From Brevibacillus panacihumi (GTDB lineage: Bacteria > Bacillota > Bacilli > Brevibacillales > Brevibacillaceae), in the NCBI RefSeq assembly GCF_003710985.1, contig NZ_RHHT01000046.1, positions 62,001 through 126,000 on the forward strand: a stretch of DNA of 64,000 nucleotides, read 5' to 3'. The notes beneath the pieces were generated by a model, which saw only the letters and a program-made list of their open reading frames with translations, searched no databases and had not been told where the DNA came from. The position numbers and the translations under genes were made by a program. Positions 44,495-53,616 of the stretch are shown here, piece after piece. How positions within the stretch are numbered: the first letter of the stretch is position 1; each line of letters opens with the position of its first letter.

Positions 44495-45487
44495 ATGACT
44501 AGCAAACGCCATGAAGAAGTGGGACTTACCGATGCGCAAGTGGTCGATATGTATTATTACATGCTGTTGGCTCGCAAAATCGATGAACGCCAGTGGCTGC
44601 TGAATAGAGCGGGCAAGGTGCCGTTCGTCATCTCTTGCCAGGGGCAGGAGGCCGCGCAGGTAGGCGCCGCTTTTGCCTTGCAACCAAACAAGGACTTCTT
44701 GTGTCCGTACTACCGCGACTTGGGGCTTGTGCTGGTATTTGGACAGACTGCGCGTGACTGCATGCTGTCTGCCTTCGCCAAAGCGGAAGATCCCAATAGC
44801 GGCGGCCGCCAAATGCCCGGCCACTTCGGCGGCAAAAAATTCAATATCCTGACGGGCTCCAGTCCAGTGACTACTCAGGTCCCGCACGCAGTAGGAGTTG
44901 CTTTGGCGGGGAGAATGAGACAGGAAGACCTGGTCGTCTATACATCCTTTGGAGAAGGCTCCAGCAATCAGGGAGATTTCCATGAGGGAGCCAACTTTGC
45001 GGGTGTTCACAAGCTGCCGGTCATTTTCTTTTGCCAAAACAACAAGTACGCGATTTCCGTTCCATTGAAAAAGCAATTGGCTTGCGAAAGTGTAGCGGAT
45101 CGCGCGATTGGATACGGATTTCCCGGCTACAGTGTCGACGGGAACGACCCGATTGAAGTGTACCGCGTGATGAAGGAAGCGGTGGAGCGTGCCCGCAACG
45201 GTGAAGGACCTACCTTGATTGAAGCGGTCATGTACCGACTCGTTCCACATTCCAGCGACGATGACGACCGTGTGTACCGGACGCGCGAGGAAGTGGAGGA
45301 AGCGAAGAAAAAAGATCCATTGATCGTGTTCGCCGCTTATCTGAGGGACATCGGCTTGCTCGACGAGGAGAAGGAAAAAGAGCTGTTGGCGCGAGTGCAG
45401 CAGGAAGTGGATGAAGCGACGGAGTATGCGGAACAAGCACCGTATCCGACGCCGGAATCGACACTGACTCACGTATACGGGGAATAG
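44495..45487 (+). CDS. bkdAA: Branched-chain 2-oxo acid dehydrogenase E1 alpha
   Basis: A 330-residue ThDP-dependent subunit. GQEAAQVGAAFAL, RQMPGHFGGKKFNI, and the ThDP motif around GEGSSNQGDFHEGANFA (about 150-166) followed by FFCQNNKYAISVP are typical E1 alpha features. It pairs with bkdAB, 11 bases downstream, and decarboxylates the oxo acids formed by Bcd to branched acyl groups for E2; the products feed branched fatty acid synthesis. Start ATG 44495 follows GAAGGAGG. Confidence 0.93.
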   Translation: MTSKRHEEVGLTDAQVVDMYYYMLLARKIDERQWLLNRAGKVPFVISCQGQEAAQVGAAFALQPNKDFLCPYYRDLGLVLVFGQTARDCMLSAFAKAEDPNSGGRQMPGHFGGKKFNILTGSSPVTTQVPHAVGVALAGRMRQEDLVVYTSFGEGSSNQGDFHEGANFAGVHKLPVIFFCQNNKYAISVPLKKQLACESVADRAIGYGFPGYSVDGNDPIEVYRVMKEAVERARNGEGPTLIEAVMYRLVPHSSDDDDRVYRTREEVEEAKKKDPLIVFAAYLRDIGLLDEEKEKELLARVQQEVDEATEYAEQAPYPTPESTLTHVYGE

Positions 45488-45498
45488 GGGGGATTCGG

Positions 45499-46482
45499 AT
45501 GGCAGTCATCTCATATATTGATGCAATTACGATGGCGATGCGGGAAGAGATGCGTCGCGATTCCAATGTATTTGTACTCGGTGAAGACGTCGGGGTGCGC
45601 GGCGGCGTGTTCCGTGCTACGGTCGGTCTGATCGATGAATTCGGGGAAGCGCGGGTGATCGACACACCCCTGGCAGAATCGGCAATTGTCGGTGTCGGGA
45701 TTGGCGCGGCGGCGTACGGCATGCGTCCGATCGCTGAGATCCAATTTGCGGACTTCATCATGCCCGCGGTCAACCAGATCGTCAGCGAGGCTGCGAAGAT
45801 GCGGTATCGCTCGAACAACGACTGGACTTGTCCGATTACCATCCGCGCTCCTTATGGCGGTGGCGTCCATGGCGCCTTGTATCACTCTCAATCGGTAGAA
45901 GCGATGTTTACCAATGTCCCAGGTCTGAAAGTAGTGGCTCCGTCCACGCCGTATGATGCGAAAGGCTTGCTGAAAGCCGCGATCCGTGATGAGGACCCGG
46001 TGCTCTTCTTTGAACACAAGCGCTGCTACCGCCTGATCAAGGGAGAGGTTCCCGAGACGGATTATACGGTGCCGATCGGCAAAGCTGACGTCAAGCGCGA
46101 GGGCAGTGACATTACCGTGATTTCGTACGGTCTGGCTCTTCACTTCTGTCTGCAAGCGGCAGAAAAGCTCGCCCAGGAAGGGATAAGCGCACATGTGCTT
46201 GATTTGCGCACGCTTTATCCTCTCGATAAGGAAGCAATCGCAGAAGCTGCGTCCAAGACAGGCAAGGTCCTGATCGTGCACGAAGACAACAAGGAAGGCG
46301 GCGTTGGCGGAGAAGTAGCGGCGATTATCGCGGAGAAGTGTCTGTTCGATCTGGATGCTCCGATCAAACGCCTGTGCGGACCCGATGTACCGGCCATGCC
46401 ATACAGCCCTCCTATGGAAAAATTCTTTATGCTCAATCCGGACAAAGTATATGAAGCAATGAAGGAATTGGCCCATTTTTAA
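45499..46482 (+). CDS. bkdAB: Branched-chain 2-oxo acid dehydrogenase E1 beta
   Basis: A 327-residue transketolase-type beta subunit: FVLGEDVGVRGGVFRATVGL, IDTPLAESAIVGVGIGAAAYG, EIQFADFIMPAVNQIVSEAAK and ILIVHEDNKEGGVGGEVAA-type C-terminus. It forms the alpha2beta2 E1 with BkdAA. The ATG at 45499 follows GGGGGGATT. Spacing to bkdB is 21 bases. Confidence 0.93.
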   Translation: MAVISYIDAITMAMREEMRRDSNVFVLGEDVGVRGGVFRATVGLIDEFGEARVIDTPLAESAIVGVGIGAAAYGMRPIAEIQFADFIMPAVNQIVSEAAKMRYRSNNDWTCPITIRAPYGGGVHGALYHSQSVEAMFTNVPGLKVVAPSTPYDAKGLLKAAIRDEDPVLFFEHKRCYRLIKGEVPETDYTVPIGKADVKREGSDITVISYGLALHFCLQAAEKLAQEGISAHVLDLRTLYPLDKEAIAEAASKTGKVLIVHEDNKEGGVGGEVAAIIAEKCLFDLDAPIKRLCGPDVPAMPYSPPMEKFFMLNPDKVYEAMKELAHF

Positions 46483-46503
46483 AGGTGAGGAGGAGCGAAC
46501 AGC

Positions 46504-47847
46504 ATGGCGACAAAAGTTCTCATGCCCCAGCTCGGCGAAAGTGTGACCGAGGGCACCATCAGCAAGTGGCTGGTGAAGGTGGGCGACACGGTTAACAAAT
46601 ACGATCCGTTGGCAGAAGTCAGTACGGATAAGGTAAACGCTGAAGTCCCCTCAACTGTGGCGGGCCGTGTCACAGAAATCGTAGTACCTGAGGGCGAGAC
46701 AGTAGCAATTGGAACTTTGATATTATATATAGAAGAAACAGGTGCAGAAGAGGGCGGCGAGTCAACGCCTTCAGCTCCAGAACAAACGTCTGCTGCTGCC
46801 GTGACGCAACAGGCGACAACTCCTGCAACCGCACCGACCGCTTCTGTGCAGGCAGACGTGAAGGCCGTACCTTCCCAGCCAGCACAGGGCGGCGACAAAC
46901 CGCGCTATTCGCCAGCGGTCATGCATTTGGCCCAGCAGCATGGCATCGACTTGTCACGTGTCACAGGTTCAGGAATGGGCGGACGTGTGACCAGAAAAGA
47001 CGTGCAAGCCATCATCGATGCTGGCGGTCAAGCACCAGCGATCGCGACGGCTCCGGCACAGACTTCAGACACCGCGGCACCACAAGTCACCCGCGAAACA
47101 GCGGTATCAGCCTCGACGGCATCATCGTCTGTCGAAGCGGCAACGGCACCAGGGGATCAAATCATCCCGATCAGTTCGGTTCGCCGCACGATTGCCAACC
47201 GCCTGGTACAAAGCAAGCATGAAGCGCCCCATGCCTGGACCATGGTCGAGGTCGATGTGACCAATCTGGTCAACTTCCGCAATCAGGCGAAGGATGAGTT
47301 CAAGCGCAAGGAAGGACTCAATCTGACCTTCCTGCCGTTCTTTATCAAAGCTGTCGTAGAGTCCCTCAAGGAATACCCCATGATCAACTCTACCTGGGCT
47401 GGCGACAAAATTATCGTGAAGAAAGATATCAATATCTCGATAGCTGTTGCCACAGAGGACGCGCTTTATGTTCCCGTGATCAAAGACGCCGACCAAAAAT
47501 CGATTCTCGGCATCGCCAAGTCGGTAGATGATCTGGCAGCACGCACTCGTGCCGGCAAACTGACGATGGATGACATGTCGGGCGGCACCTTCACGGTCAA
47601 CAATACGGGCTCTTTTGGCTCGGTACAATCCATGCCGATTATCAATTCGCCGCAGGCTGCGATTCTCAGCGTAGAAGCGATTGTCAAGCGTCCAGTCGTC
47701 ATCGACGATATGATCGCGATCCGCTCCATGGTCAATCTGTGCATGTCCCTTGACCATCGCGTATTGGATGGTCTGATCTGCGGACGTTTCTTGCAAAGCG
47801 TCAAGCAGCGTTTGGAGAGCATCGGACCGGATACCAAATTGTATTGA
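46504..47847 (+). CDS. bkdB: Branched-chain 2-oxo acid dehydrogenase E2
   Basis: A 447-residue acyltransferase core. It has an N-terminal lipoyl domain (about 1-77, lipoylated Lys in VSTDKVNAEVPS), an Ala/Thr/Pro-rich linker, a peripheral E1/E3-binding domain (about 130-165, SPAVMHLAQQHGIDL, GRVTRKDV), a second linker, and the catalytic domain (about 215-447) with active-site DHRVLDG. It moves acyl groups to CoA. A terminator 12 bases after the stop closes the operon. Confidence 0.93.
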   Translation: MATKVLMPQLGESVTEGTISKWLVKVGDTVNKYDPLAEVSTDKVNAEVPSTVAGRVTEIVVPEGETVAIGTLILYIEETGAEEGGESTPSAPEQTSAAAVTQQATTPATAPTASVQADVKAVPSQPAQGGDKPRYSPAVMHLAQQHGIDLSRVTGSGMGGRVTRKDVQAIIDAGGQAPAIATAPAQTSDTAAPQVTRETAVSASTASSSVEAATAPGDQIIPISSVRRTIANRLVQSKHEAPHAWTMVEVDVTNLVNFRNQAKDEFKRKEGLNLTFLPFFIKAVVESLKEYPMINSTWAGDKIIVKKDINISIAVATEDALYVPVIKDADQKSILGIAKSVDDLAARTRAGKLTMDDMSGGTFTVNNTGSFGSVQSMPIINSPQAAILSVEAIVKRPVVIDDMIAIRSMVNLCMSLDHRVLDGLICGRFLQSVKQRLESIGPDTKLY

Positions 47848-47859
47848 CAGATTGCGAAA

Positions 47860-47901
47860 GAAGCCGTCCAGGCCATTTCCGTGGCACGGGCGGCTTTTTT
47901 A
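47860..47901 (+). terminator. Terminator of the bkd operon
   Basis: AAGCCGTCC (47861-47869) pairs with GGGCGGCTT (47888-47896, one G-U pair), followed by TTTTT. Confidence 0.75.
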
Positions 47902-47994
47902 GCAATTTTTTCTTCCTAAAGCGTAACAAATGTTGGGGGTACATCGTCTTACCAATTAGGGGGAAGATCTGCCTATCATTTTTCCTAGTACAGA

Positions 47995-48023
47995 TTTCCT
48001 CTCTGTGATGAATATGGTAAACT
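47995..48023 (+). promoter_or_regulatory. Candidate extended -10 promoter of the exported repeat protein
   Basis: TGGTAAACT (TG-N-TAAACT, -10 at 48018-48023) with TTTCCT 17 bases upstream; 55 bases before the ATG. Confidence 0.4.
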
Positions 48024-48077
48024 GGGATGGATCATTGAAAGATTTGGATTATTATTGGCAATTATGGGAGGAAAAAC

Positions 48078-50255
48078 ATGAAGAAAAGTAAAAAACCCCT
48101 TTCTCTTGTCGTAGCGACCGCGCTCGCTGCTACGCCGCTGGTGGCAGCGCCACAAGCTTTCGCGATTACAGATTTGAGCGTAGAAGCGGATAACACATCA
48201 GCAGACAAGAAGTCGGATTACGAAATTACCTTTGAACTCGAAGAAGATCTCGATTCTGGTGAGGAGATTTACATTACCTTCGATGACGAGTTTTCTATTA
48301 GCAAAAGCATTTCCAAGAGCGATATCAAGGTTGACGGAAAGTCGCCAAAAAGCGTTTCGCACAAAAATAACAAGATTACCATCACGCTCAGCAAAGATTA
48401 CGAAGAAGGCGATGAAATCGAAATCGTCATCAGCGGTGTCATCACCAACCCTGATTCCAAAGGGGATTACAGAGTAGAAGTAGAAACGGAAAATGAAAGC
48501 TCCGACTACGAAAAAGTGAAAATCGGTTCCAGCAGCAGTGGCAGCAAGAGCAGCAGCAAGAACTTCAGCGTCGATTTGGACTCTACAAAACCAGATGAAA
48601 AAACCGCGATCGAATTGGGCGATTTCAGTCTGAGCGGCAGCGACGAGCTGAAAACAGGTAAGGTCATCGCGGTGACTTTCCCTGAAAAAGGCATGCTGCC
48701 TAAAAAGATCTCTACCAGCGACGTCAAAGTAAATGGTAAAAACGCGAGAGATGTCAGCATCGATGGCAGTACAGTAGAAATCGAAGTGCCAAGCGGTGCG
48801 AACGGCGACGATTACATCAATCTTGAATTCCTGAAAAGCGCCGGCATTGTGACGCCTTCCAACGGCGACCACACCTTTAAAATCAAATACGATGGCACTA
48901 CATACACGTCTGAGAAGGTTTCCATCAAAGGCTCGGGTTCCAGCTCTTCTACAGCCAGTTCCTTCACGGTGAGTCTGTCCGACCCAGCAGTAGGTGCGCG
49001 TACCAGCTACTCCTTTGAAGTGGACTTTGGGAACAAGCAGTTGTTGCCGGATGAGCAGCTTCTCTTGGAATTCCCATCTGCAGATATGATCCCAGGCATG
49101 CTGTCCGCGTCGGATTTCACGCTCAATGGCAAAACGGCCAAGAGAGTAGCTGCTTCCGGCAACAAGGTGTACGTTACAGCACCGAGCAATTTCTCCAAGG
49201 ACAGCAACATAAAGGTGGAAGTCGCTTTTGGTGCATGGATTACCAACCCGAAAACAGCAGGCACCTACAATATCAAAGCGACTGTGGACAATCGCACGGC
49301 TACGTCGAAGGACTTCACGGTATCGGGTTCGTCCCTCTATCCGAATCCGACCACACCGACAGCACCAACGACGCCAACAACAACGAATCCAACAGCGCCT
49401 ACCAATGTGAATAACAACAATACAGCCACGATCGTACTGGGCTCTACAGCGATGGGTCAAGCGACTGGACTGACTGTTTCGATCAAGAGCTTGGGAGCGC
49501 CTTTGGCAAAGCAGCGCGACTTCATTGAGCTTGTTTTCCCTGCCGGCTATACCGTGCCTGCTTATATCGCTCCTGGCCTTGTCTCTGTAAACGGTACTGC
49601 CGCCAACTTCGTATCCGTTCGCGGACAAAACGTGCTGATCTACCCTTCGCAGGACCTGCCTGCAGCTTCTGCAGCCAATGTGGTAATCAGCCCGAGCGCG
49701 AACATCATCAATCCGAAGGTTAAGAACGCCTATAGCATCAGCGTATTTACTTCGGAGGAAAAAGGCTTGCTGTTCGCGCGCTCTGTTGGCGTAGGAATGC
49801 CAGCACCTGCCCAGCCTGCAGTGACTCCTACACCAGCACCTGCACCGACGCCAGCACCTGCAGCACAACAGCCAGCAAACATCCCTGCCAACGCGGTGTT
49901 GTTTAAACTGGGCTCAAACAGCTACACAATGGCGGGCAAGAGCCACCCACTGAAAGTAGCACCTTACCTGGCGAATGGGAATACGACAATGGTGCCAGCA
50001 CAGTTCTTCAAAGAAGGATTGTCTCTGACCACTCAATGGAACAACTACACGGTAGCCATCATCAGCGGCACTACAGTTGTGAAATTCAACGTTGGCTCTG
50101 ACAAGGCGACTGTCGGCAACAAATCCTATACCTTGACTTCACCGGTCGTGCTCAAAGACGGCATGCCGATGGTTCCGGTGCGCTTCGTCACCGACAACCT
50201 TGGCTATAAAGTAGGTTGGGATGCCAACACCTCCAGCGTCTACGTCTATAAATAA
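48078..50255 (+). CDS. Exported repeat protein with copper amine oxidase N-like domain
   Basis: A 725-residue secreted protein. A signal peptide (about 1-29, cleavage after AFA) is followed by four diverged beta-rich repeats of roughly 115-125 residues (about 30-145, 160-285, 292-415, 450-575); each repeats the order of a hydrophobic strand, LP..I, a V.VNG turn, a strand and an I.NP.-G-Y ending. Ser-rich and Thr/Pro-rich linkers separate them, and a Pro/Ala linker leads to a C-terminal copper amine oxidase N-terminal-like domain (about 610-725, MVPVRFVTDNLGYKVGWD), often used for envelope attachment in Brevibacillus and Paenibacillus. GGGAGGAAAAAC precedes the ATG. Single-gene unit with its own terminator; the function is unknown. 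Confidence 0.75.
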   Translation: MKKSKKPLSLVVATALAATPLVAAPQAFAITDLSVEADNTSADKKSDYEITFELEEDLDSGEEIYITFDDEFSISKSISKSDIKVDGKSPKSVSHKNNKITITLSKDYEEGDEIEIVISGVITNPDSKGDYRVEVETENESSDYEKVKIGSSSSGSKSSSKNFSVDLDSTKPDEKTAIELGDFSLSGSDELKTGKVIAVTFPEKGMLPKKISTSDVKVNGKNARDVSIDGSTVEIEVPSGANGDDYINLEFLKSAGIVTPSNGDHTFKIKYDGTTYTSEKVSIKGSGSSSSTASSFTVSLSDPAVGARTSYSFEVDFGNKQLLPDEQLLLEFPSADMIPGMLSASDFTLNGKTAKRVAASGNKVYVTAPSNFSKDSNIKVEVAFGAWITNPKTAGTYNIKATVDNRTATSKDFTVSGSSLYPNPTTPTAPTTPTTTNPTAPTNVNNNNTATIVLGSTAMGQATGLTVSIKSLGAPLAKQRDFIELVFPAGYTVPAYIAPGLVSVNGTAANFVSVRGQNVLIYPSQDLPAASAANVVISPSANIINPKVKNAYSISVFTSEEKGLLFARSVGVGMPAPAQPAVTPTPAPAPTPAPAAQQPANIPANAVLFKLGSNSYTMAGKSHPLKVAPYLANGNTTMVPAQFFKEGLSLTTQWNNYTVAIISGTTVVKFNVGSDKATVGNKSYTLTSPVVLKDGMPMVPVRFVTDNLGYKVGWDANTSSVYVYK

Positions 50256-50278
50256 TATTTGACATTGCCAACAAAAAA

Positions 50279-50320
50279 GAGGCCACCCATTGTCACCAGA
50301 CAGGGTGGCCTCAGCTTTTT
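50279..50320. terminator. Terminator after the exported repeat protein gene
   Basis: GAGGCCACCC (50279-50288) pairs with GGGTGGCCTC (50303-50312), followed by AGCTTTTTT; A residues precede it, so it may also stop the convergent 28-residue gene. Confidence 0.85.
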
Positions 50321-50406
50321 TACCAGGGAAAATAGAAAAACATCGGAACAACCAAAGAAATGACCAGAACTACAATCAGGGCTTTGGCTACGACGGATTG
50401 CTTCAA
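50320..50406 (-). CDS. 28-residue membrane peptide, possibly Prli42
   Basis: On the minus strand a TTG start at 50406 is preceded by AGGAGGG at 8-base spacing and encodes a peptide with a short basic start (MKQSVVAKAL) and one membrane helix (IVVLVISLVVPMFFYF). Prli42, a tiny stressosome-linked membrane peptide of Bacilli, has this architecture, and I believe it is found near yqjC in Bacillus; here the gene is divergent from yqjC. The identity is tentative because the sequence is short. Too short for usual gene finders. Confidence 0.5.
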   Translation of the reverse strand: MKQSVVAKALIVVLVISLVVPMFFYFPW

Positions 50407-50625
50407 TGGAATATCCCTCCTCTCGCGCATAAAACTAGATCAGACTGGCGGAATTGCCATTTTATTGGTCGTAAGCTGTGCTAGAATAAATAGGGATAGA
50501 CTACTACAAATTGTACCCAACTGTTCAAGCGGAGGCAATAAGCCTGTACCTTTTTCAAAGACAACGCGGCAGGAATCATCCAAAAAAGCATACTCTAAAG
50601 CATGCGGAGAAGAGGAGGAAAAGCA

Positions 50626-51057
50626 TTGACAGCACCAAACAAAATTGCCCATATTGGAATCGCCGTAAAAAGCCTGGAAGAAACCCTTTCTTTTTATACG
50701 GAACATCTGGGGTTGAAGCTGCTCGGAACAGAGGTCGTACCGAGTGAACAGGTAAAAGTCGCTTTTCTGGAGATTGGAGAAAGCAGGATCGAATTGCTGG
50801 AGCCGCTGACTTCTGAAAGCGCTATCGCCAAATTCATCGAGAAACGCGGGGAAGGGATTCACCATATTGCTCTGGATGTGGAGGATGTGCAAGCACGGCT
50901 GGACCGATTGAAGGAAGACGGAGTTCCGCTGATTCATGAACAGCCAAAAGAAGGGGCGCACAATGCCATGATCGCATTCCTGCATCCGAAAGCGGCCCAC
51001 GGTGTTTTGTACGAGCTTTGCCAATACCCATCCAAGGGAGAGGAACACCTCGATTGA
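50626..51057 (+). CDS. mce: Methylmalonyl-CoA epimerase
   Basis: A 143-residue VOC-fold enzyme (B. subtilis yqjC) that interconverts the epimers of methylmalonyl-CoA, linking propionyl-CoA (from valine, isoleucine and odd-chain fats) to succinyl-CoA. KIAHIGIAVKSLEETLSFY at the start, EGIHHIALDVEDVQARL in the middle and HGVLYELCQ at the end carry the metal-ligand positions. TTG 50626 has AGGAGG 7 bases upstream. No propionyl-CoA carboxylase or mutase gene is in the window. Position close to the bkd operon fits the shared pathway. Confidence 0.87.
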   Translation: MTAPNKIAHIGIAVKSLEETLSFYTEHLGLKLLGTEVVPSEQVKVAFLEIGESRIELLEPLTSESAIAKFIEKRGEGIHHIALDVEDVQARLDRLKEDGVPLIHEQPKEGAHNAMIAFLHPKAAHGVLYELCQYPSKGEEHLD

Positions 51058-51144
51058 GAGAACGTGGTCGAGAAAATTTTTTTGCTGTATACTGGAAGAG
51101 TAGCGTACATATCTAAATTGGAGCATGATCTGGAGGTTATGCCT

Positions 51145-52260
51145 GTGATTAATCAGGAGCGTTTGTTAAACGAATTTTTGGAGCTTGTCCAGATTGACAG
51201 CGAGACGAAAAACGAAGCGCAGATCAACAAAGTGCTGAAAGAAAAACTGACCGCAATGGGATTCACGGTAGAAGAGGATGACGCGGCAGCCAAGACCGGA
51301 CATGGAGGCAACAACCTGATCGCAACCCTGGAAGGGACAGGCAATGGGCCGACCATTCTATTCAGCAGCCACATGGACACCGTTGTTCCAGGAAATGGAA
51401 TCAAACCGCAGATTCGCGATGGCTATGTCTACTCGGATGGGACCACCATCCTCGGAGCAGACGATAAAGCGGGGATCGCAGCGATTTTTGAGGGAATTCG
51501 CACCCTGAAAGAACAGAACCTCCCGCATCCGACGATCCAGGTTGTCCTGACGGTTGGGGAAGAATCCGGATTGGTCGGTTCCCGCGCGATGGATGCAAGC
51601 CTGCTGAAAGCCGAGATGGGCTTTATCCTGGATTCGGAAGGGCCGGTCGGAAAAATTACTGTAGCGGGCGCGGGCCAATACCGTATCGTGACGAAAATCC
51701 ACGGCAAAGCGGCGCATGCAGGTGTCAATCCCGAGGACGGAATCAGCGCGATCACGGTGGCTAGCAAGGCGATTTCGAGGATGCCGTTGGGGCGTATCGA
51801 TGAAGATACGACAGCCAATATCGGCCGCTTCGAGGGCGGAAAGGCCTACAATATCGTCACTGATTACGTGGAAGTATGGTCCGAAGCACGCAGCCTGGTG
51901 ATGGACAAATTGGAAGCCCAAGTGAAAAAAATGACGACGGCTTTTGAAGAAGCGGCAGCCGAAATGGGCGCTACCTGCGAGAATGACGTTATTTTCATGT
52001 ACCACGGCTACAAATTCAGCGAAGAGACGCCAGTTGTCCAAAAAGCGATCGCAGCTGTGAAAAGCATCGGCCGCAATCCTGAACTGGTGGCAAGCGGCGG
52101 CGGAAGCGACGGCAACGTATTTAATGGATACAACGTGCCAAGCGTCAACTTTGCGATTGGCTATGAAGAGATTCATACCAAGAACGAGCGCATGCCGATT
52201 GCAGAATTGAACAAAGCTGCCGAGCTGGTGCTTGCGGTTATTCAGGAAGTGCAAAAATAA
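51145..52260 (+). CDS. yqjE: M20 family peptidase YqjE (peptidase T-like)
   Basis: A 371-residue zinc-dependent aminopeptidase-type protein. Metal and catalytic motifs are SSHMDTVVPG (about residues 72-81), LGADDKAGIAA (about 108-118) and VGEESGLVGS (about 143-152); the dimerisation domain contains KIHGKAAHAGVNP. The start is GTG 51145 with GGAGG 8 bases upstream; ATG 51139 is only 2 bases from it. A strong terminator follows. Confidence 0.87.
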   Translation: MINQERLLNEFLELVQIDSETKNEAQINKVLKEKLTAMGFTVEEDDAAAKTGHGGNNLIATLEGTGNGPTILFSSHMDTVVPGNGIKPQIRDGYVYSDGTTILGADDKAGIAAIFEGIRTLKEQNLPHPTIQVVLTVGEESGLVGSRAMDASLLKAEMGFILDSEGPVGKITVAGAGQYRIVTKIHGKAAHAGVNPEDGISAITVASKAISRMPLGRIDEDTTANIGRFEGGKAYNIVTDYVEVWSEARSLVMDKLEAQVKKMTTAFEEAAAEMGATCENDVIFMYHGYKFSEETPVVQKAIAAVKSIGRNPELVASGGGSDGNVFNGYNVPSVNFAIGYEEIHTKNERMPIAELNKAAELVLAVIQEVQK

Positions 52261-52276
52261 GAATAAGGGTAACAAC

Positions 52277-52313
52277 AAGTCGGATCTCCTTCGGGAGTTC
52301 CGACTTTTTTTCG
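52277..52313 (+). terminator. Terminator after yqjE
   Basis: AAGTCGGATCTCC (52277-52289) pairs with GGAGTTCCGACTT (52294-52306) around a tight TTCG-type loop, followed by a run of T. Confidence 0.85.
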
Positions 52314-52416
52314 TTCCGGTGAGTGGGACGGGCTTGCATGGACATAGAATGGTAAAAAGGGTGTCTGCTGATATCGCCAACGAGCACAATACATGGTAAC
52401 GGAAAGGGGAACGGGA

Positions 52417-53616
52417 ATGCTTCGAATGGCTGTAGGAATGGTCTCAAGAGTCATGGAGAAACGCCCGGGAATGCAAATCATTGAAGTACAGCTTGGTGAG
52501 GGAGAGCAAAAGGAAACCGCGCAAGCCATCTCGTTCGCCGATGAATCCTACGAGCCGGGAGAAATCCTGATTCTCAATACAACGGCTGTCCGTTTAAAGC
52601 TGGGTACTGGCGGCTTTCATCTGGTAGTGGCGAAAGCAGGGGATCACACGGAGCGAGATCTCGCAAAGGGGAACTGGGGCCATGTGATGAAAATGCGCTA
52701 TGCGCCGTGGCAGCTTGCCGTCGATACGGTCGAAGAACAGGCGAGCCCATTTCATCGGCTTTTTTTGCGTAAGGACCTTTCCCTGCAATCCACGCCTGTC
52801 ATTATCGGTGAGCTGCATAGCATGCTCCCTGTCGTTGCTGCTGCCTTGAGAAGCCATTCGAAAATGGGCAGAATAGCCTATGTGATGCCGGATGCGGCGT
52901 CGTTGCCTGTCTCCATGAGCCGGCATGTCCAGCAGCTAAAAGCAAAGGGGATGCTGGATGCGGTCATCACCACGGGACATGCATGGGGAGGAGATCGGGA
53001 AGCCGTCACGATCCACAGCGGCTTGCTGGCAGCGCGTCATATTGAGAAGGCAGATGTGATTCTTTGCATGCTGGGGCCTGGTGTCGCTGGCACAGGTACA
53101 CCCTATGGATTTTCTGGCGTGCAACTGGCGGAAGTGGTTCATGCGGTTTCGGTATTGGGCGGAATCCCGTATTTTTTGCCGCGGCTCAGCTTTGCCGACC
53201 CGCGGGTACGCCATCGAGGGATCAGCCATCATACCCAGGCGATTCTTGGACGCTACGTTCTGCGGTCCGTTCTTTTGTTTGCGCCGAAAACAGGCGATGA
53301 TCGGGAACGGTATATGAGAGAGCAAATCGCTTCGCTTCAAAAATCGCATAGCCATGTAGTGGTTTGGGGAGAGTGTGAATCCGAATCGCGTCTTGCAGAA
53401 CTGGAACAGGAGTACGGACTGCCATTCACGTCGATGGGGCGCAGTTGGCGCGAGGACCCCATTCCGTTTCTGACAGCTGTCTTGGCGGCTGACCAGACGG
53501 TTCTGAGTCTGGATTATATCAAGGAGCGCACTAACGCCGGTTTGGATTGCTCCGCTTCGCCAGATATGCTTGCAGCGTTAGGTCTTTATTTGACCAGGAA
53601 CGAAGGGCTGCTCTGA
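52417..53616 (+). CDS. DUF3866 family protein
   Basis: A 399-residue protein, mostly soluble. The family pattern includes a GILNxTAV-like strand early (EILILNTTAVRLKLGTGGFH, about 45-64), GHVMKMRYAPWQLAV, MLGPGVAGTGTPYGFSG (about 215-232) and LSFADPRVRHRGISHH. DUF3866 proteins are conserved in Paenibacillaceae and some actinobacteria and have no assigned function; the Gly-rich central stretch suggests nucleotide or cofactor binding, which is inference. GGAAAGGGGAAC precedes ATG 52417. Its last 86 bases overlap mciZ on the other strand. Confidence 0.75.
   Translation: MLRMAVGMVSRVMEKRPGMQIIEVQLGEGEQKETAQAISFADESYEPGEILILNTTAVRLKLGTGGFHLVVAKAGDHTERDLAKGNWGHVMKMRYAPWQLAVDTVEEQASPFHRLFLRKDLSLQSTPVIIGELHSMLPVVAAALRSHSKMGRIAYVMPDAASLPVSMSRHVQQLKAKGMLDAVITTGHAWGGDREAVTIHSGLLAARHIEKADVILCMLGPGVAGTGTPYGFSGVQLAEVVHAVSVLGGIPYFLPRLSFADPRVRHRGISHHTQAILGRYVLRSVLLFAPKTGDDRERYMREQIASLQKSHSHVVVWGECESESRLAELEQEYGLPFTSMGRSWREDPIPFLTAVLAADQTVLSLDYIKERTNAGLDCSASPDMLAALGLYLTRNEGLL

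Noticed and set aside
48198-49868. Long open frame on the minus strand (556 codons)
   Set aside because: It is the shadow of the exported repeat protein: Cys/Arg-rich translation, no ribosome site, no family pattern.
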